Shown here one piece after another: positions 24,356 to 34,905 of a DNA stretch of 64,000 nt. Positions within the stretch are counted from its first letter, which is position 1. Each line of letters starts with the position of its first letter. The notes beneath the pieces are model-generated. The model was not told the origin of the DNA and searched no databases. It saw only the letters and a list, made by a program, of their open reading frames with translations. The DNA lies in the NCBI GenBank assembly GCA_947652605.1, contig OX393577.1:30011466-30075465 (forward strand), read 5' to 3'. Source of the stretch: Elmis aenea. Lineage: Eukaryota > Arthropoda > Insecta > Coleoptera > Elmidae. The position numbers and the translations under genes were made by a program.

Positions 24356-24763
24356 ATAACAGGGCACGAAACCGGTTTAAAAAACCGGTTAACCGTTGTT
24401 TTTTGACCGTAAAAGTGATTTTTAACCGAAACCGTTATCTTTAATGGCAAAAAACTGTAACCTTTAACGAAAATGATGAAAAACCGTTTTTTTAACATCT
24501 TTTTTAATAAAAATTACTTTAAAAAATACAAAATTTGTGTACAATGCAATTAGTTTGCCAAAAGTCATTATTGTACATATAGGTATTATAAAATTATAAA
24601 TAAATAATATATTTTCATGCTTTGCATTCCTAATCTAAATATTGTCTAAAACCGGTTTTCTAAGTTCAATCGGGTTTTACACAAAACCGTTATAAAAATA
24701 AAGTTATCGATTTCGGTTAACCGTTAACCAAATTTTGTTTCGGTTTCGAGCCCTGGTTTATAA

Positions 24764-27378
24764 GAAAAATTTGTATGTACATTTATTTATTACAACTCCT
24801 ATCGTTAAATATTAAAATAATACTGACAAATAAACAACGATAAAAACGACTAATTTTTTAATCAAAAATTTACCGTTATGTCATAAAACACTGTCTAACT
24901 AGAGAGTTAAGATGATCATATAAAATGAAAAACCGTATTTTCAATATTATTTTATTTTAAAAAAAGCCATGTTTGACATAAAAATTCAATTTTAAAGCAT
25001 ATAAAATTTTAGTTTAAGTATAACTTTAACCTATGTTCAATGACTACTATTAAACTATTTTAAAAAACTAACATAGTCGAAAATATTTTAATGTCAAGCG
25101 TTCTAAATTATCCTATTTTAGCGTTGTGTCAAAATGAACGTTTATTTTTAATCGTTTCACTGAAATAAATTTGTCAGTTGTTGCTTCTACAGAAGGCACA
25201 GTAAGCGTTACAGGTACGAAGGACGTGGGAAACTTCAAAATGTATCTCACGTCTTTCCTGAATTTACATTGTTGGGCCGAGAGAGTAAATTACAGGGGTT
25301 TCAGTCAACGCGAAGAGATTTAGCCCCCTGGGAGATGACAGTTTATTGGGATAAGCACTTAATAGACGCGGGGATGGGGCCCGCCTAACTTCGTTACGCC
25401 ATTGCCTTAATTCATAAAGCTTTTGTTTTCGCATTGTCTTTGTTCCTGCTGGAAGATATTGCCGTTGAAAGTAAGTGCTTTTTTATTTCGTCAATACAAC
25501 ACAACGTCGAAAAAATTCAGCGAAAGTTTAAAATTCTATCATTTTGTGTTTTACTAATTAATTGTACTCTCCTGTAAACCAAAACGAAAATATTTGTAAA
25601 TCGGTATTCAAACCACGTTTCCATTTCTTAGGTCACAATAAAATAAAAAGTATTTATAAAATTTCACATTTTGCTTACTGTAAATTACAATAACTTTCAA
25701 AAATGGAAAAAAAACTTTTGCATTTGTATTGATTTATGAAGCAATTTAAAATGAACTTTGAATAAAACCCATTAACGAATATTTATTAATGTACTAATGA
25801 AATAACTGTTCACTTTCGATTCTTCCAGTGATTAGCGAGAGCCTGATTTTCATCTCGGAAACTAATTCTAATTCATTCCTAAGTAGGTCATAGTAGACGT
25901 GGTTCTTAATCTTGTCTTTCCGAAATATATAGCATTCAACAATCACTTCGTTTATTTCCCAACATACATTAACGTTCCTTTCGGACAAGCGGAGCTTGAA
26001 ATATTTTTGCACAACTCAGTTGACTGTTTTGTTGGTCGTTTTCGCCCGATTATTTGTATGTACATGTAGATTATAATTAACGCATTTGTTAGAAATGACT
26101 AAAACATAAACAACGTCAACTGGAACCGACAATAAATAATGAATAATTGCAGATGAGATAGTAAACACATTCATCGGTTCCCCCTTGAACCGTTTAATAT
26201 GTTAATATGATTTGCGTGTGGATCCACATTAATCAAGCAGGCGAGCTTTATCTCCCGGTGTTAGTATGCTCCCGTTAAATGTTAGTTCTCGATCATCATT
26301 AATCAGGGATCACCGTGAATACTGATCTTTCTAGCGAATATACCTACCTATCTTATTCTACAGTTGATACTCCCTAACTCCCTACGATTTCTTAATTATA
26401 CACAGTGTGTTAATAAAAAAGATTTTTAAAAGCCAATAAATTGTTAAGCGTAGGTACATACAAATATCATACAAAAGATTTATTAAATTTCACTTAATAC
26501 ACCCAAACCCTTAAAATTTATAGCCAGTAGATAATGTTTTTTATATTTATATTTAACTCAAATAACAATTTTTATTATATTTCATATTTATTTCAAGTTT
26601 TTACATTATTCCTATTTTATCACCAATTATTAATGAAAAAAGTTGCATGGTCGATAGTTTTTTTAACGGTTAAATTACAAATTGCAGGAATAAAAGAAAA
26701 TAGAAATAACTCAATTCGCTTCCAAATTTTTATTTCTTATTGTATTAAACTAGTGTCCATGTAATATGAAGCGGAAGCAAGCGCCATCATTGGCTGTACC
26801 GGAAGTGGCGGTATTTCCCGAGGAATCCTGCGGTGTCTGTTTTTATCAACTGATTGTACCGCCATTCTCCGACAAATCAAGATGAATGTTTCATTTTACG
26901 ATCGATTCACGAAGCCGACTTAGACGGCTTTTACGATTATTCGTTTACTGTAACTTCTTTCAACCACGCATTTATCTAAGCATATAACTTGATCAAATTC
27001 TTTGCAAAGTGCCTCTACGTGAACATTTTACGTTCCTTCTGCCTTTTGCACAGCCCGTGTTGCCGAATTTAGATTATTTTATTTGATCACTGATTAATAA
27101 AAGGTTATACTTACACTTGAGTTAATTAATACAATAGAAAATATCGTACTACATTGTTTAGTGAAATTACCAAAATGATTAAAAAACTTTTAAAAATATT
27201 TTCACATTTCTAAATTTTAGTAATAAAGTTTTTTTATTATTCGTGGCATTTAATAACACTTTAAGTTCCTTGCTAAACGATAGCAAGTGTCGTGTATATG
27301 ATACAGTAGAATCGTTAACTCCGTAAATGCATACACTTACCAAGTTACCAGTAGGTAAATGTATACACAAGGTATCAG
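24764..27378. other. Mostly unique non-coding DNA with islands
   Basis: No gene was recognised. 25315-25400 includes a broken hAT end (GTTACGCCATTG). GC-richer islands without repeats lie near 26150-26350 (two ATTAATCA words among other TAAT cores) and 26760-27070, candidates for regulatory sequence only. The remainder is AT-rich. Confidence 0.4.
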
Positions 27379-27523
27379 CGGCATAATGTATACGTATAAT
27401 TGGACATTTAAAAAAAAAACTTACCAACCTCTAACCTGATCCCCATTCACTTGCACTAATAGAGGTCAGGTTAAAGAATGGTCAAAGTTTTTTTTTTTAT
27501 GCCGAATTATACATTGAGCCGCT
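27379..27523. mobile_element. Short MITE carrying a satellite-like motif
   Basis: AGCGGCATAATGTATA at the left and the inverted CAATG, CCGCT end at the right (TACATTGAGCCGCT) bound about 145 bp. Its interior contains, on the minus strand, CAGGTTAGAGGTTGGTAAG followed by a T-run. That arrangement also occurs in the 120 bp satellite unit at 37333-42228. The right part (TTATGCCGAATTATACATTG) resembles the end of the MITE at 42-478. No clear target duplication was found. Confidence 0.5.
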
Positions 27524-27528
27524 ATTAG

Positions 27529-28376
27529 TATGTACAGGGTGGGCAAATTTCGATATTTTAATAGGGAATCTCGGTAACTATAAGAGGTATCAAAAAACGG
27601 ACCGCGCATCCTTGATCTCTTTTTTCGAGAAAAAGTTAATGGTGAAAACTAAAATTGGTTATCGTCTTTTGTTTTCGAGTTATCGCCGATAACTTGATTT
27701 TTCGACTTTTCGTTTTTGACTTTATCTCGCTTGTTCATGAAAATAAAGAAAAATAATTTAGACGTTCTACAGGCACTTTTTTGATAAGAATCCAGTGGCG
27801 TAGACAATTTTTCAAAAAAAAATCCGAAATTCGAGTTGTGACATAAAGTTGTATTTTTTTAAATAGAACTCATAGTTGGCTATGACTTATTTAAATTCCT
27901 TATTTTTTTGTCATTCCAAATATATAAGGGTTGATGTATTTATTTTCAATAATACGCAAGTTATGGAGGTTTTTTAGTTTTTTTTTTAAACAAAATTATA
28001 GTAGGCTGTGAAAACAAAAACAAAACAAGGTGTAAAACCTTTTAAAACTCATTTGGTACAAGTTACGAAGGTCTTGTAATTTGTTGTTGTGATAAACATC
28101 ATAAATATATAACAATAAGGAAACAACGATAAAGTCGGAATCTGAAGTAATGTAGTTTATTGTAGTTTATCTAGCGAGATAAAGTCATAAAACGAAAAGT
28201 CGAAAAATCGAGTTATCGGCGATAACTCGAAAACAAAAGACGATAACCAATTTTAGTTTTCACCATTAACTTTTTCTCGAAAAAAGAGATCGAGGATGCG
28301 CGGTCCGTTTTTTGATACCTCTTATAGTTACCAAGATTTCCTATTAAAACATCGAAATTTGCCCACCCTGTACATA
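27529..28376. repeat. Fold-back element with TATGTACAGGGTG ends
   Basis: The arms of about 215 bp are highly similar: TATGTACAGGGTGGGC through AAACGGACCGCGCATCC, TTTTTCGAGAAAAAGTTAA and TTATCGCCGATAACT are repeated in reverse at 28160-28376. The arms themselves contain short palindromes such as AGTTATCGCCGATAACT. The central 27780-28150 section belongs to dispersed family E. Non-coding. A hAT insertion starts 17 bp beyond its right end. Confidence 0.85.
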
Positions 28377-28713
28377 CGTTTATTGGTTTAGTGCAGAGGT
28401 TCCCAATCTTTTTAAGATATTGTAGCGGTTTGTAGTAGACAATATGGTGGCGTACCAGTAAGTAAATATTTTTGGAAAAACGGGCCCAAAAAAAAAAAAT
28501 CCTGAATTCTTAAGTGATGACTTTTTTTTGTCGCTTGTCTCTCTCAAATATTTTTTCGAGCAAAAAAAATGACTAATCCTACAAAAAAACTTTTCTAAAT
28601 TCCCAACTGATGACCTTTTTTTTAGGTAAATATTTTGGAAACAGAATGCAATGCTATATGTAGTACAATTGTAATACAAACAATTTTTAATTCGTAAATA
28701 CTTTTATTACACT

Positions 28714-29110
28714 AGTTATGGAACCCAGGCTTCACCCCCTTTTATGTTCACCTTCAGTATAATATTTCTTATTATATTAAATTAAATGCTCTTATTTCAT
28801 GTCAATAAAGTATCAAATCGCCTGTTATTACGATTTGATACATTTTAGTTACAATGTTGCGGCTGACTCAATGTGAGATCATCCCTAACATAAACAAAGT
28901 ATGCCAACTCATTACCATATAAGGCAATGCTTCGCATTACCCATAATCCCCCAAGCATCAACGAATTGCTTAGGTATATAAGGCATTTCATGTGATGTAT
29001 CATAGAGTTACAATATATCTATTGCCAGTTTATGTTCGTTTTTCTGATAGTAATAAGTTGTAATTCCCAATTATTGAGCAATCCGGCGGGATCAGCGGCA
29101 ATAAAATAAC
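28714..29110 (+). mobile_element. 5' LTR of errantivirus-like retroelement
   Basis: The LTR is defined on the right by the primer-binding site at 29111 and on the left, less surely, by AGTTATGG, an AGT start as in gypsy-group LTRs. Promoter-like TATATAA is at 28975-28981 and AATAAA at 29099-29104. No second copy was found anywhere in the window, so the left border cannot be confirmed by comparison. The target duplication cannot be read for the same reason. Confidence 0.75.
28975..28981 (+). promoter_or_regulatory. Putative TATA box of the LTR
   Basis: TATATAA lies about 135 bp before the LTR end, a sensible place for the U3 promoter. Transcription would then start near 29005-29015. Confidence 0.5.
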
Positions 29111-29128
29111 TGGCGCAGTCGGTAGGAT
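29111..29128 (+). other. Primer-binding site, serine tRNA
   Basis: TGGCGCAGTCGG is complementary to CCA plus the CGACTGCG acceptor end of an insect serine tRNA. This primer choice is typical of the 17.6/297 group of insect Ty3/Gypsy elements. It follows directly after the LTR. Confidence 0.85.
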
Positions 29129-29440
29129 TGATTTGCAAAGGTATTCTCCAAATTCGCGAGTGCCGTGTGTTTTAACACTTTATTGCGAATCGATCAACGC
29201 AAAACAACAAACGATTGATTTACAAAGGAATTCACCAAAATCGCGAGTGCCGTGTTTTTTCAAAAAACTTTATTGTGAATCGGTCGACGCACACCAACAA
29301 AAAACCAAAAAACGAACAATTCCAGGACGAGGACTACAATCGCCAATTCCAGGAACCAACCAACCAACTCCAGGACGAGGACCCCATCGCCAACTCCAGG
29401 AACCAGGACGAGGACAACATTGCCTACTCCAGGACCCCCA
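29126..29440 (+). repeat. Repeated leader region of the retroelement
   Basis: An 87 bp segment (GATTGATTTGCAAAGG to the next GATTGATTTACAAAGG) is tandemly duplicated at 29126-29212 and 29213-29300. It is followed by several CCAGGACGAGGAC units alternating with CAACTCCAGGAACC (29322-29440). The region can be read as an open frame but has no protein-like signature. It lies where gypsy carries its protein-binding insulator repeats, so a regulatory or packaging role is possible; this is inference. Confidence 0.7.
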
Positions 29441-29826
29441 AGGCTTCAATCGCTGTAGCCATTGGTTAGTTATTAAGAAGAAAACCAATTTACAAATATA
29501 TAAAACTGCGAGAACTGCAGAAATTACAAATAAAAACTGCGAACAATGCAGAGAATTTAATGAACTGATATTAAAAATAAAACATAACTTTAAGAAATTA
29601 CCTTAAAACTTCGTATTAAAAGTTTTAAAATTAAAATAAGCAAATAACATTAACCGAATAGTTAGTCGAAGTAGTGTATAAATAACTTCGAATGAAACAT
29701 TAATCAATCATAATTATAAACAATTACGTCAACGTAATTAAACGATTATTAAACATCAAGTTCCGATATTCTAAATATAGAAGGATTACCAGTACTTCTA
29801 ATAAGAAAACTGAAAATTCAACATCC

Positions 29827-29865
29827 ATGATTCGTTTACAATTTTTAAGCATCGTATTACTGTAA
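29827..29865 (+). CDS. Leader mini-ORF / proposed env signal-peptide exon
   Basis: ATG at 29827 opens a hydrophobic 12-codon frame that stops at TAA 29863-29865 in unspliced RNA. The stop overlaps a consensus splice donor, GTAAGT at 29862-29867. If used, the exon ends at 29861 after 11 codons plus two bases. An acceptor ending CATTACAG at 34891 would join it to the env frame in phase. Read this way, the mini-ORF is a short upstream ORF on genomic RNA and the start of the Env signal peptide on spliced RNA. Errantiviruses are known to express env from a spliced message. The splice has not been shown for this copy. Confidence 0.55.
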   Translation: MIRLQFLSIVLL

Positions 29866-29914
29866 GTGATTTTTATTTTTATTGCTTTTGCTCGATTATT
29901 ATTATTCCTTACCT

Positions 29915-31237
29915 ATGTCCATCACTGACATCGTCGATCAACTAGCAAATATTGACATCCGTGATAACACAACAACTTTAAATTCACACGTTAACCTCAC
30001 AGAAAATCAAAACCCAATCACTATGGCTTTTCAAGTCGAATACTTACGTACAATTCCTGAATTCGATGGTAACCCTGTCAAACTTTCTGAATTCATCAGA
30101 TCAAGCGAATTAATTCTTAACCAATTTCTACAACCAACTACCCCAAATGCATTCATAAACCAATTTTTACTATCATCGATTAGAAGTAAATTAACTGGTA
30201 TTGCAAGTACTGTCACTAACGGACGAGACGTTAACAATTGGAGCGACCTTAAGGAAATTTTACAAAGAAGCTTTTCCGATCAACGAGACGAAAACTGCTT
30301 ATTACGTGATTTAATGTTATTACGTCAAAATCACGACACACCCCATAAATTTTACGACAAATGTCAAGACCTCCGTGGATTATTATTTTCACAATTAAGA
30401 ACTACCACCGCAGATGCAGCAATCCGCAATGTTAAAGGCAACTTATATGACCAACTTACCCTTAAAGCCTATTTAACTGGACTTAAAGAACCCTTAGGAT
30501 CACTTATTCGTGCCCAAAGACCCACAACAATAGAACAATCTTTAACTTACGTATTAGCTGAAGAAAACATATGTTATGCTAAAAGTCAATACCACCAAAC
30601 TGTTCGAAACCCAACAAAACCACAGTTCAATAAACCTAAACCTGCATACTATTCTCCACAACCCTTCAGAAACACATTTGTTCCACAACAATTATCAAAT
30701 ACTTACAATCAACAACCTAGAAATTACCAACAACCACGATTTTATCAACAACAATCACCACAATTTGGATACTCAAGAATTCCACCCCCACATTTTAAAT
30801 TTCAACAACAAAACTTATCCAGTACAAGACCTCAATTTTCACCGCAACAACCCCAAAGTAGTAGATCGAATACAAACGTATTTAAACCAAGAGGAACACC
30901 TCAACCCCGACCTGTACCTATGGATACGAACTCAAGTAACAGAAGACACATTCCTCAACAACAATCTCAACAACCCCGTAGAAATTTTACATCAGAAGAA
31001 TTGTTTTACCATGACAACCCTACACAACAAATAGATTTTGAAAATCCATTTGAAGAACAATCATATGAAGAACTTTATTATAATGAAAATTTAATTGAAA
31101 ACACTCAAGACATCTACACTGAAAACAACGAAAACATCAATAATTGTCAAGAATACTTTTATGAAGATACCAATAACCAAGAAGATTTCTGTCAACAGGA
31201 TTTTCCTCAGGTTCAACAACAAATCTACCCGACATGA
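29915..31237 (+). CDS. gag: Errantivirus-like Gag
   Basis: The frame runs 440 codons from ATG 29915, the first good ATG in it, to TGA at 31235-31237. Upstream codons in the frame exist but start without ATG. The N-terminal half (about residues 35-240) has the helical capsid-like composition of Ty3/Gypsy Gag, with FYDKCQDLRGLL and a segment around KAYLTGLKEPLG. The C-terminal half (about 245-440) is very rich in Q, N and P and then acidic. No CCHC zinc knuckle is present, as in many errantiviral Gag proteins. The frame has no disabling mutation. Its stop overlaps the ATG of pol. Gag would form the particle core and bind the genomic RNA. Confidence 0.85.
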   Translation: MSITDIVDQLANIDIRDNTTTLNSHVNLTENQNPITMAFQVEYLRTIPEFDGNPVKLSEFIRSSELILNQFLQPTTPNAFINQFLLSSIRSKLTGIASTVTNGRDVNNWSDLKEILQRSFSDQRDENCLLRDLMLLRQNHDTPHKFYDKCQDLRGLLFSQLRTTTADAAIRNVKGNLYDQLTLKAYLTGLKEPLGSLIRAQRPTTIEQSLTYVLAEENICYAKSQYHQTVRNPTKPQFNKPKPAYYSPQPFRNTFVPQQLSNTYNQQPRNYQQPRFYQQQSPQFGYSRIPPPHFKFQQQNLSSTRPQFSPQQPQSSRSNTNVFKPRGTPQPRPVPMDTNSSNRRHIPQQQSQQPRRNFTSEELFYHDNPTQQIDFENPFEEQSYEELYYNENLIENTQDIYTENNENINNCQEYFYEDTNNQEDFCQQDFPQVQQQIYPT

Positions 31238-34200
31238 TCGAATTAAATATAAATGAATCCCCACAATTGCCATATATTTATGTCCCTGAATTAAATGCAA
31301 AATTAATGATAGACACAGGATCTACCAGAACTTTAATTAACCCTGATTTAGCATACAAATTTTATTCCCCATTCGTTACTTATGAACCTTTTTCAGTACA
31401 AACTTCTCATAATATTAGTTTTCATAATGAAATTGCACATATACCACTACCATCTATCTTTAGACAAGAAGGTCATCATAAAATTTATTTATATAATTTT
31501 AATGAAAATTATGACGGACTACTTGGAGTCGATCTTTTAAAACAATTACATGCTACAATTGACTTAAAAGATAATGTCATTAGAACCCCTACCACATTGA
31601 TACAAATTCACCACAATTTATTGGATTACACAAACCGATACCGAATTTATTTAACCCCGCGAAGCGAAACAATAGTTAAATTACCTGTAAATACAAATCT
31701 AACAGAAGGATTTGTAGATCATGAAAATTTTGGCCCCCATATAGAAATGCCTGCAGCTTATGTTAAAGTTGAAAACCAACATGTTATTACAACTTTAATA
31801 AACAAAGGCACTAACCCCCAAATATTTCGATTATTAGAACCCCTTCCAATTTTCGAAATTATGCCCTCCGAAAATATACAAAATAATAACATACGTAAGA
31901 CATGTTCCCATAAATTACGTAAATTACAAAGACAAAATTTAAATAACTTACGTTTAAATCACCTTAACGATGAAGAAAGAACTTTAATTACAAACCTGTG
32001 CGAAGATTTTAAAGATATTTTTTACAATGAAAACATTCCATTAAGTTTCACCGACGAAATTAAACATGAAATTCGTACTACAGATGAAACACCAATTTAC
32101 ACCAAAAGTTACAGATTTCCTAACATTCATAAACAAGAAGTCGAAAATCAAATTGACAATATGTTAGAAGAAGGTATAATACGACCAAGTTGTTCACCAT
32201 GGTCATCACCAATTTGGATTGTGCCGAAGAAATTAGATTCTTCCGGTAAACCGAAATTTCGATTAGTAATTGATTACAGAAAACTTAACGAAAAAACAAT
32301 AGATGATAAATTCCCAATACCTAATATTACTGACATCCTTGACAAGTTAGGACGAAGTCAATATTTTACAACCTTGGATTTAGCTTCCGGATTTCATCAA
32401 ATTGAAGTACATCCTGAACACATTGAAAAAACAGCTTTTTCTACAGACAAAGGACATTTTGAATACTTAAGAATGCCTTTTGGACTAAAAAATGCCCCTT
32501 CCACTTTCCAAAGATTGATGAATAATGTATTAAGAGGATTACAAAATGAAATATGTTCTGTATATCTAGATGATGTTATTATTTATTCAACCTCATTACA
32601 AGAACACCTGCATAATTTAAAAATAGTATTTGAACGTTTAAGAAGCAAAAACTTAAAAGTTCAATTAGATAAAAGTGAATTTTTAAGAAAAGAAGTTACT
32701 TATTTAGGACACCTAATAACACCAGAAGGAGTAAAACCTGACCCAAAGAAAATATCAGCAATTAAAAATTTTCCTATTCCAAAAACTCAAAAGGACATTA
32801 AAAGTTTCCTTGGACTACTAGGATATTATAGAAAATTTATTAAAGATTTTGCCAAGTTAACTAAACCTTTAACTTTATGTTTGAAAAAGAATGCCAAAGT
32901 AATACATTCATTACAATTTATAGAAGCTTTTGAAATATCAAAAAATATTCTGACGAATGATCCAATTTTACAATACCCTGATTTTTCAAAACCATTTATA
33001 TTGACAACAGACGCCTCTAATGTCGCCCTTGGAGCAATTTTATCACAAGGCTCATTAGGATCTGATTTACCTATTGCATATGCCTCACGTACTTTAAATG
33101 AAACTGAACAGAAATACTCAACTATTGAAAAGGAACTATTAGCAATAGTTTGGGCTGCTAAATATTTCAGACCTTACCTTTACGGTAACAAATTTACAAT
33201 TTATACTGATCATCGCCCTTTACAATGGCTTAGTTCATTAAAAGAACCCAATTCTAAATTAGCTAGATGGCGCTTAAAATTAGAAGAATTTGATTATAAT
33301 GTCGTGTATAAAAAAGGCAAATTAAATACAAATGCTGACGCACTTTCAAGAATTCAATTAAACCCAATTGATACTCAGTCAATCGACGTCAATCCAGAAG
33401 AAGATTTAGAACAATTATTACAAGATCTTGAAGACGAAATTTATTCAATTCCTGAAATCAACACAACAGATGTAGATTTTGAAGATATCATACCAACTTT
33501 AAATATTTGCCGTAACGATCCAACAAATAACACAATACATACACAAGAAGATTCAACCCCTAGCATTGAAATCTGTGAAGACCCTTTAGAAACAAAAAGA
33601 AATCAAATTATATTTCAATTAGTGTTTAATGAACCACTTCCACCTAGTGTGACACAAAAGGAAGATAATACCATATTTACTGTACAAATACCTAAAGATC
33701 ATTCAGACGTTTATCTCAAAACCCTAATAACAGAATATTGTAAACCAAGAATAAAATATTACTGTTACTTTCCAACGCAAGAACTTTATCAAAACTTTAG
33801 TATCATGTTTACGCAAACCTTTAATAACAACTCACCCACGTTTTATCGCTGCGAAAATCGAGTGCAACACATCACTGACGAAGAACAAAAAGAAGAGATT
33901 TTAAAAAATCACCACGAAAGTAAATCTAACCACCGCGGAATCGAAGCAACCGAAGCCGCCATTAAACGAAAATATTATTGGAAAAATCAAAAACAATCTG
34001 TTGAACACTTTATTAACAACTGTGATATATGTAAAAAAGCGAAATATGACAGACACCTTACTAAAGCACCTTTAAACATCACAGAAACCACCGAAAGTCC
34101 ATTCCAAAGAATTTTTATGGATACATTTTACATAGATGGAACTCAATTTTTAACTTTAATTGACTCTTTTTCAAAACTCGCTCAAGCTTATGAATTACCA

Positions 34201-34905
34201 ACCAGAACAGCTGTTGTTGTAACTGAAAAATTAATCGATTTCTTTTCTCACTATGGAACCCCAGAAGCCATAACATCAGACAATGGAACCGAATTTAACA
34301 ATAAAACAATTAATAATTTACTTGCCCTACATAAAATTAAAATCCATTTTACAACGCCACTTCATCATAATTCAAACGGACTTGTAGAACGATTACATTC
34401 AACCCTAATAGAACACTATAGAATTTTAAAAACCGAAGGTAATAATGATAAACCTTCAATACTTATGAAATATGCAATACTTGGATATAATAATACCATC
34501 CATTCTACAACTGGTTATACACCACTTGAACTTTTACTAGGACACACTAAGAAACGTGATCCATTTGACCTATTTTACCCTCAAACATTTTATGAAGATT
34601 ACATTCGCAACCATAAAGAAAAATTAACGAAAACCTATGAAATTATTAAAGCTAAACTGCAAGGACGAAAAGAAAAAATTATCACCAAACGAAATAAACA
34701 TTTAAAACAACTACCATTTAAAATAGGAGATAAAGTATTTGTCCATATTCCGAAACGAAACAAAAGTGCTAACAAATATGACGGACCATATATTATCAAA
34801 GAAATTTCACCGTTATACATTTGTACCTTACAAGATGCCAAAGGTAAAATTAGAAAATTACACATGAATAATCTCCGGTCATCCATTACAGATGCTGGTC
34901 AATAA
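31234..34905 (+). CDS. pol: Pol polyprotein: protease, reverse transcriptase, RNase H, integrase
   Basis: This 1223-codon frame is uninterrupted. Domains in order: aspartic protease with DTG at residues 27-29; reverse transcriptase with the FxTLDLASGFHQ block and YLDD at 444-447; RNase H with TTDAS and later YTDHRPLQW; integrase with an HHCC zinc site beginning near H893 and ending at CDICKKAK; catalytic acids at D963, D1016 and E1052 (35 residues between the last two); and a C-terminal GPY module with the YDGPYIIKEI segment. It starts in the ATGA overlap with the gag stop and is in the -1 frame; the frame is open back to 31177, so either -1 frameshifting or termination-reinitiation is possible. 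Order and motifs place it in Ty3/Gypsy (Metaviridae), Errantivirus type. It appears catalytically complete. Confidence 0.95.
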   Translation: MIELNINESPQLPYIYVPELNAKLMIDTGSTRTLINPDLAYKFYSPFVTYEPFSVQTSHNISFHNEIAHIPLPSIFRQEGHHKIYLYNFNENYDGLLGVDLLKQLHATIDLKDNVIRTPTTLIQIHHNLLDYTNRYRIYLTPRSETIVKLPVNTNLTEGFVDHENFGPHIEMPAAYVKVENQHVITTLINKGTNPQIFRLLEPLPIFEIMPSENIQNNNIRKTCSHKLRKLQRQNLNNLRLNHLNDEERTLITNLCEDFKDIFYNENIPLSFTDEIKHEIRTTDETPIYTKSYRFPNIHKQEVENQIDNMLEEGIIRPSCSPWSSPIWIVPKKLDSSGKPKFRLVIDYRKLNEKTIDDKFPIPNITDILDKLGRSQYFTTLDLASGFHQIEVHPEHIEKTAFSTDKGHFEYLRMPFGLKNAPSTFQRLMNNVLRGLQNEICSVYLDDVIIYSTSLQEHLHNLKIVFERLRSKNLKVQLDKSEFLRKEVTYLGHLITPEGVKPDPKKISAIKNFPIPKTQKDIKSFLGLLGYYRKFIKDFAKLTKPLTLCLKKNAKVIHSLQFIEAFEISKNILTNDPILQYPDFSKPFILTTDASNVALGAILSQGSLGSDLPIAYASRTLNETEQKYSTIEKELLAIVWAAKYFRPYLYGNKFTIYTDHRPLQWLSSLKEPNSKLARWRLKLEEFDYNVVYKKGKLNTNADALSRIQLNPIDTQSIDVNPEEDLEQLLQDLEDEIYSIPEINTTDVDFEDIIPTLNICRNDPTNNTIHTQEDSTPSIEICEDPLETKRNQIIFQLVFNEPLPPSVTQKEDNTIFTVQIPKDHSDVYLKTLITEYCKPRIKYYCYFPTQELYQNFSIMFTQTFNNNSPTFYRCENRVQHITDEEQKEEILKNHHESKSNHRGIEATEAAIKRKYYWKNQKQSVEHFINNCDICKKAKYDRHLTKAPLNITETTESPFQRIFMDTFYIDGTQFLTLIDSFSKLAQAYELPTRTAVVVTEKLIDFFSHYGTPEAITSDNGTEFNNKTINNLLALHKIKIHFTTPLHHNSNGLVERLHSTLIEHYRILKTEGNNDKPSILMKYAILGYNNTIHSTTGYTPLELLLGHTKKRDPFDLFYPQTFYEDYIRNHKEKLTKTYEIIKAKLQGRKEKIITKRNKHLKQLPFKIGDKVFVHIPKRNKSANKYDGPYIIKEISPLYICTLQDAKGKIRKLHMNNLRSSITDAGQ

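Larger units (their letters stand above)
23572..24755. mobile_element. Outer hAT element of a three-level nest
   Basis: The element begins CAGG at 23572 and is interrupted after four bases by another hAT. It resumes at 24364 as GCACGAAACCGG and ends GTTTCGAGCCCTG at 24755. GTTTATAA occurs at 23564-23571 and 24756-24763, a perfect 8 bp duplication that only becomes visible once the inner element is taken out. Its own sequence is about 396 bp and is rich in AACCGGTT and AACCGTT words. Non-autonomous. Confidence 0.85.

Noticed and set aside
29133..29606. 157-codon open frame in the retroelement leader
   Set aside because: It is formed by the 87 bp duplication and the CCAGGACGAGGAC repeats, has no domain, lies in the untranslated leader, and frames on both strands are open there because of the repeats.
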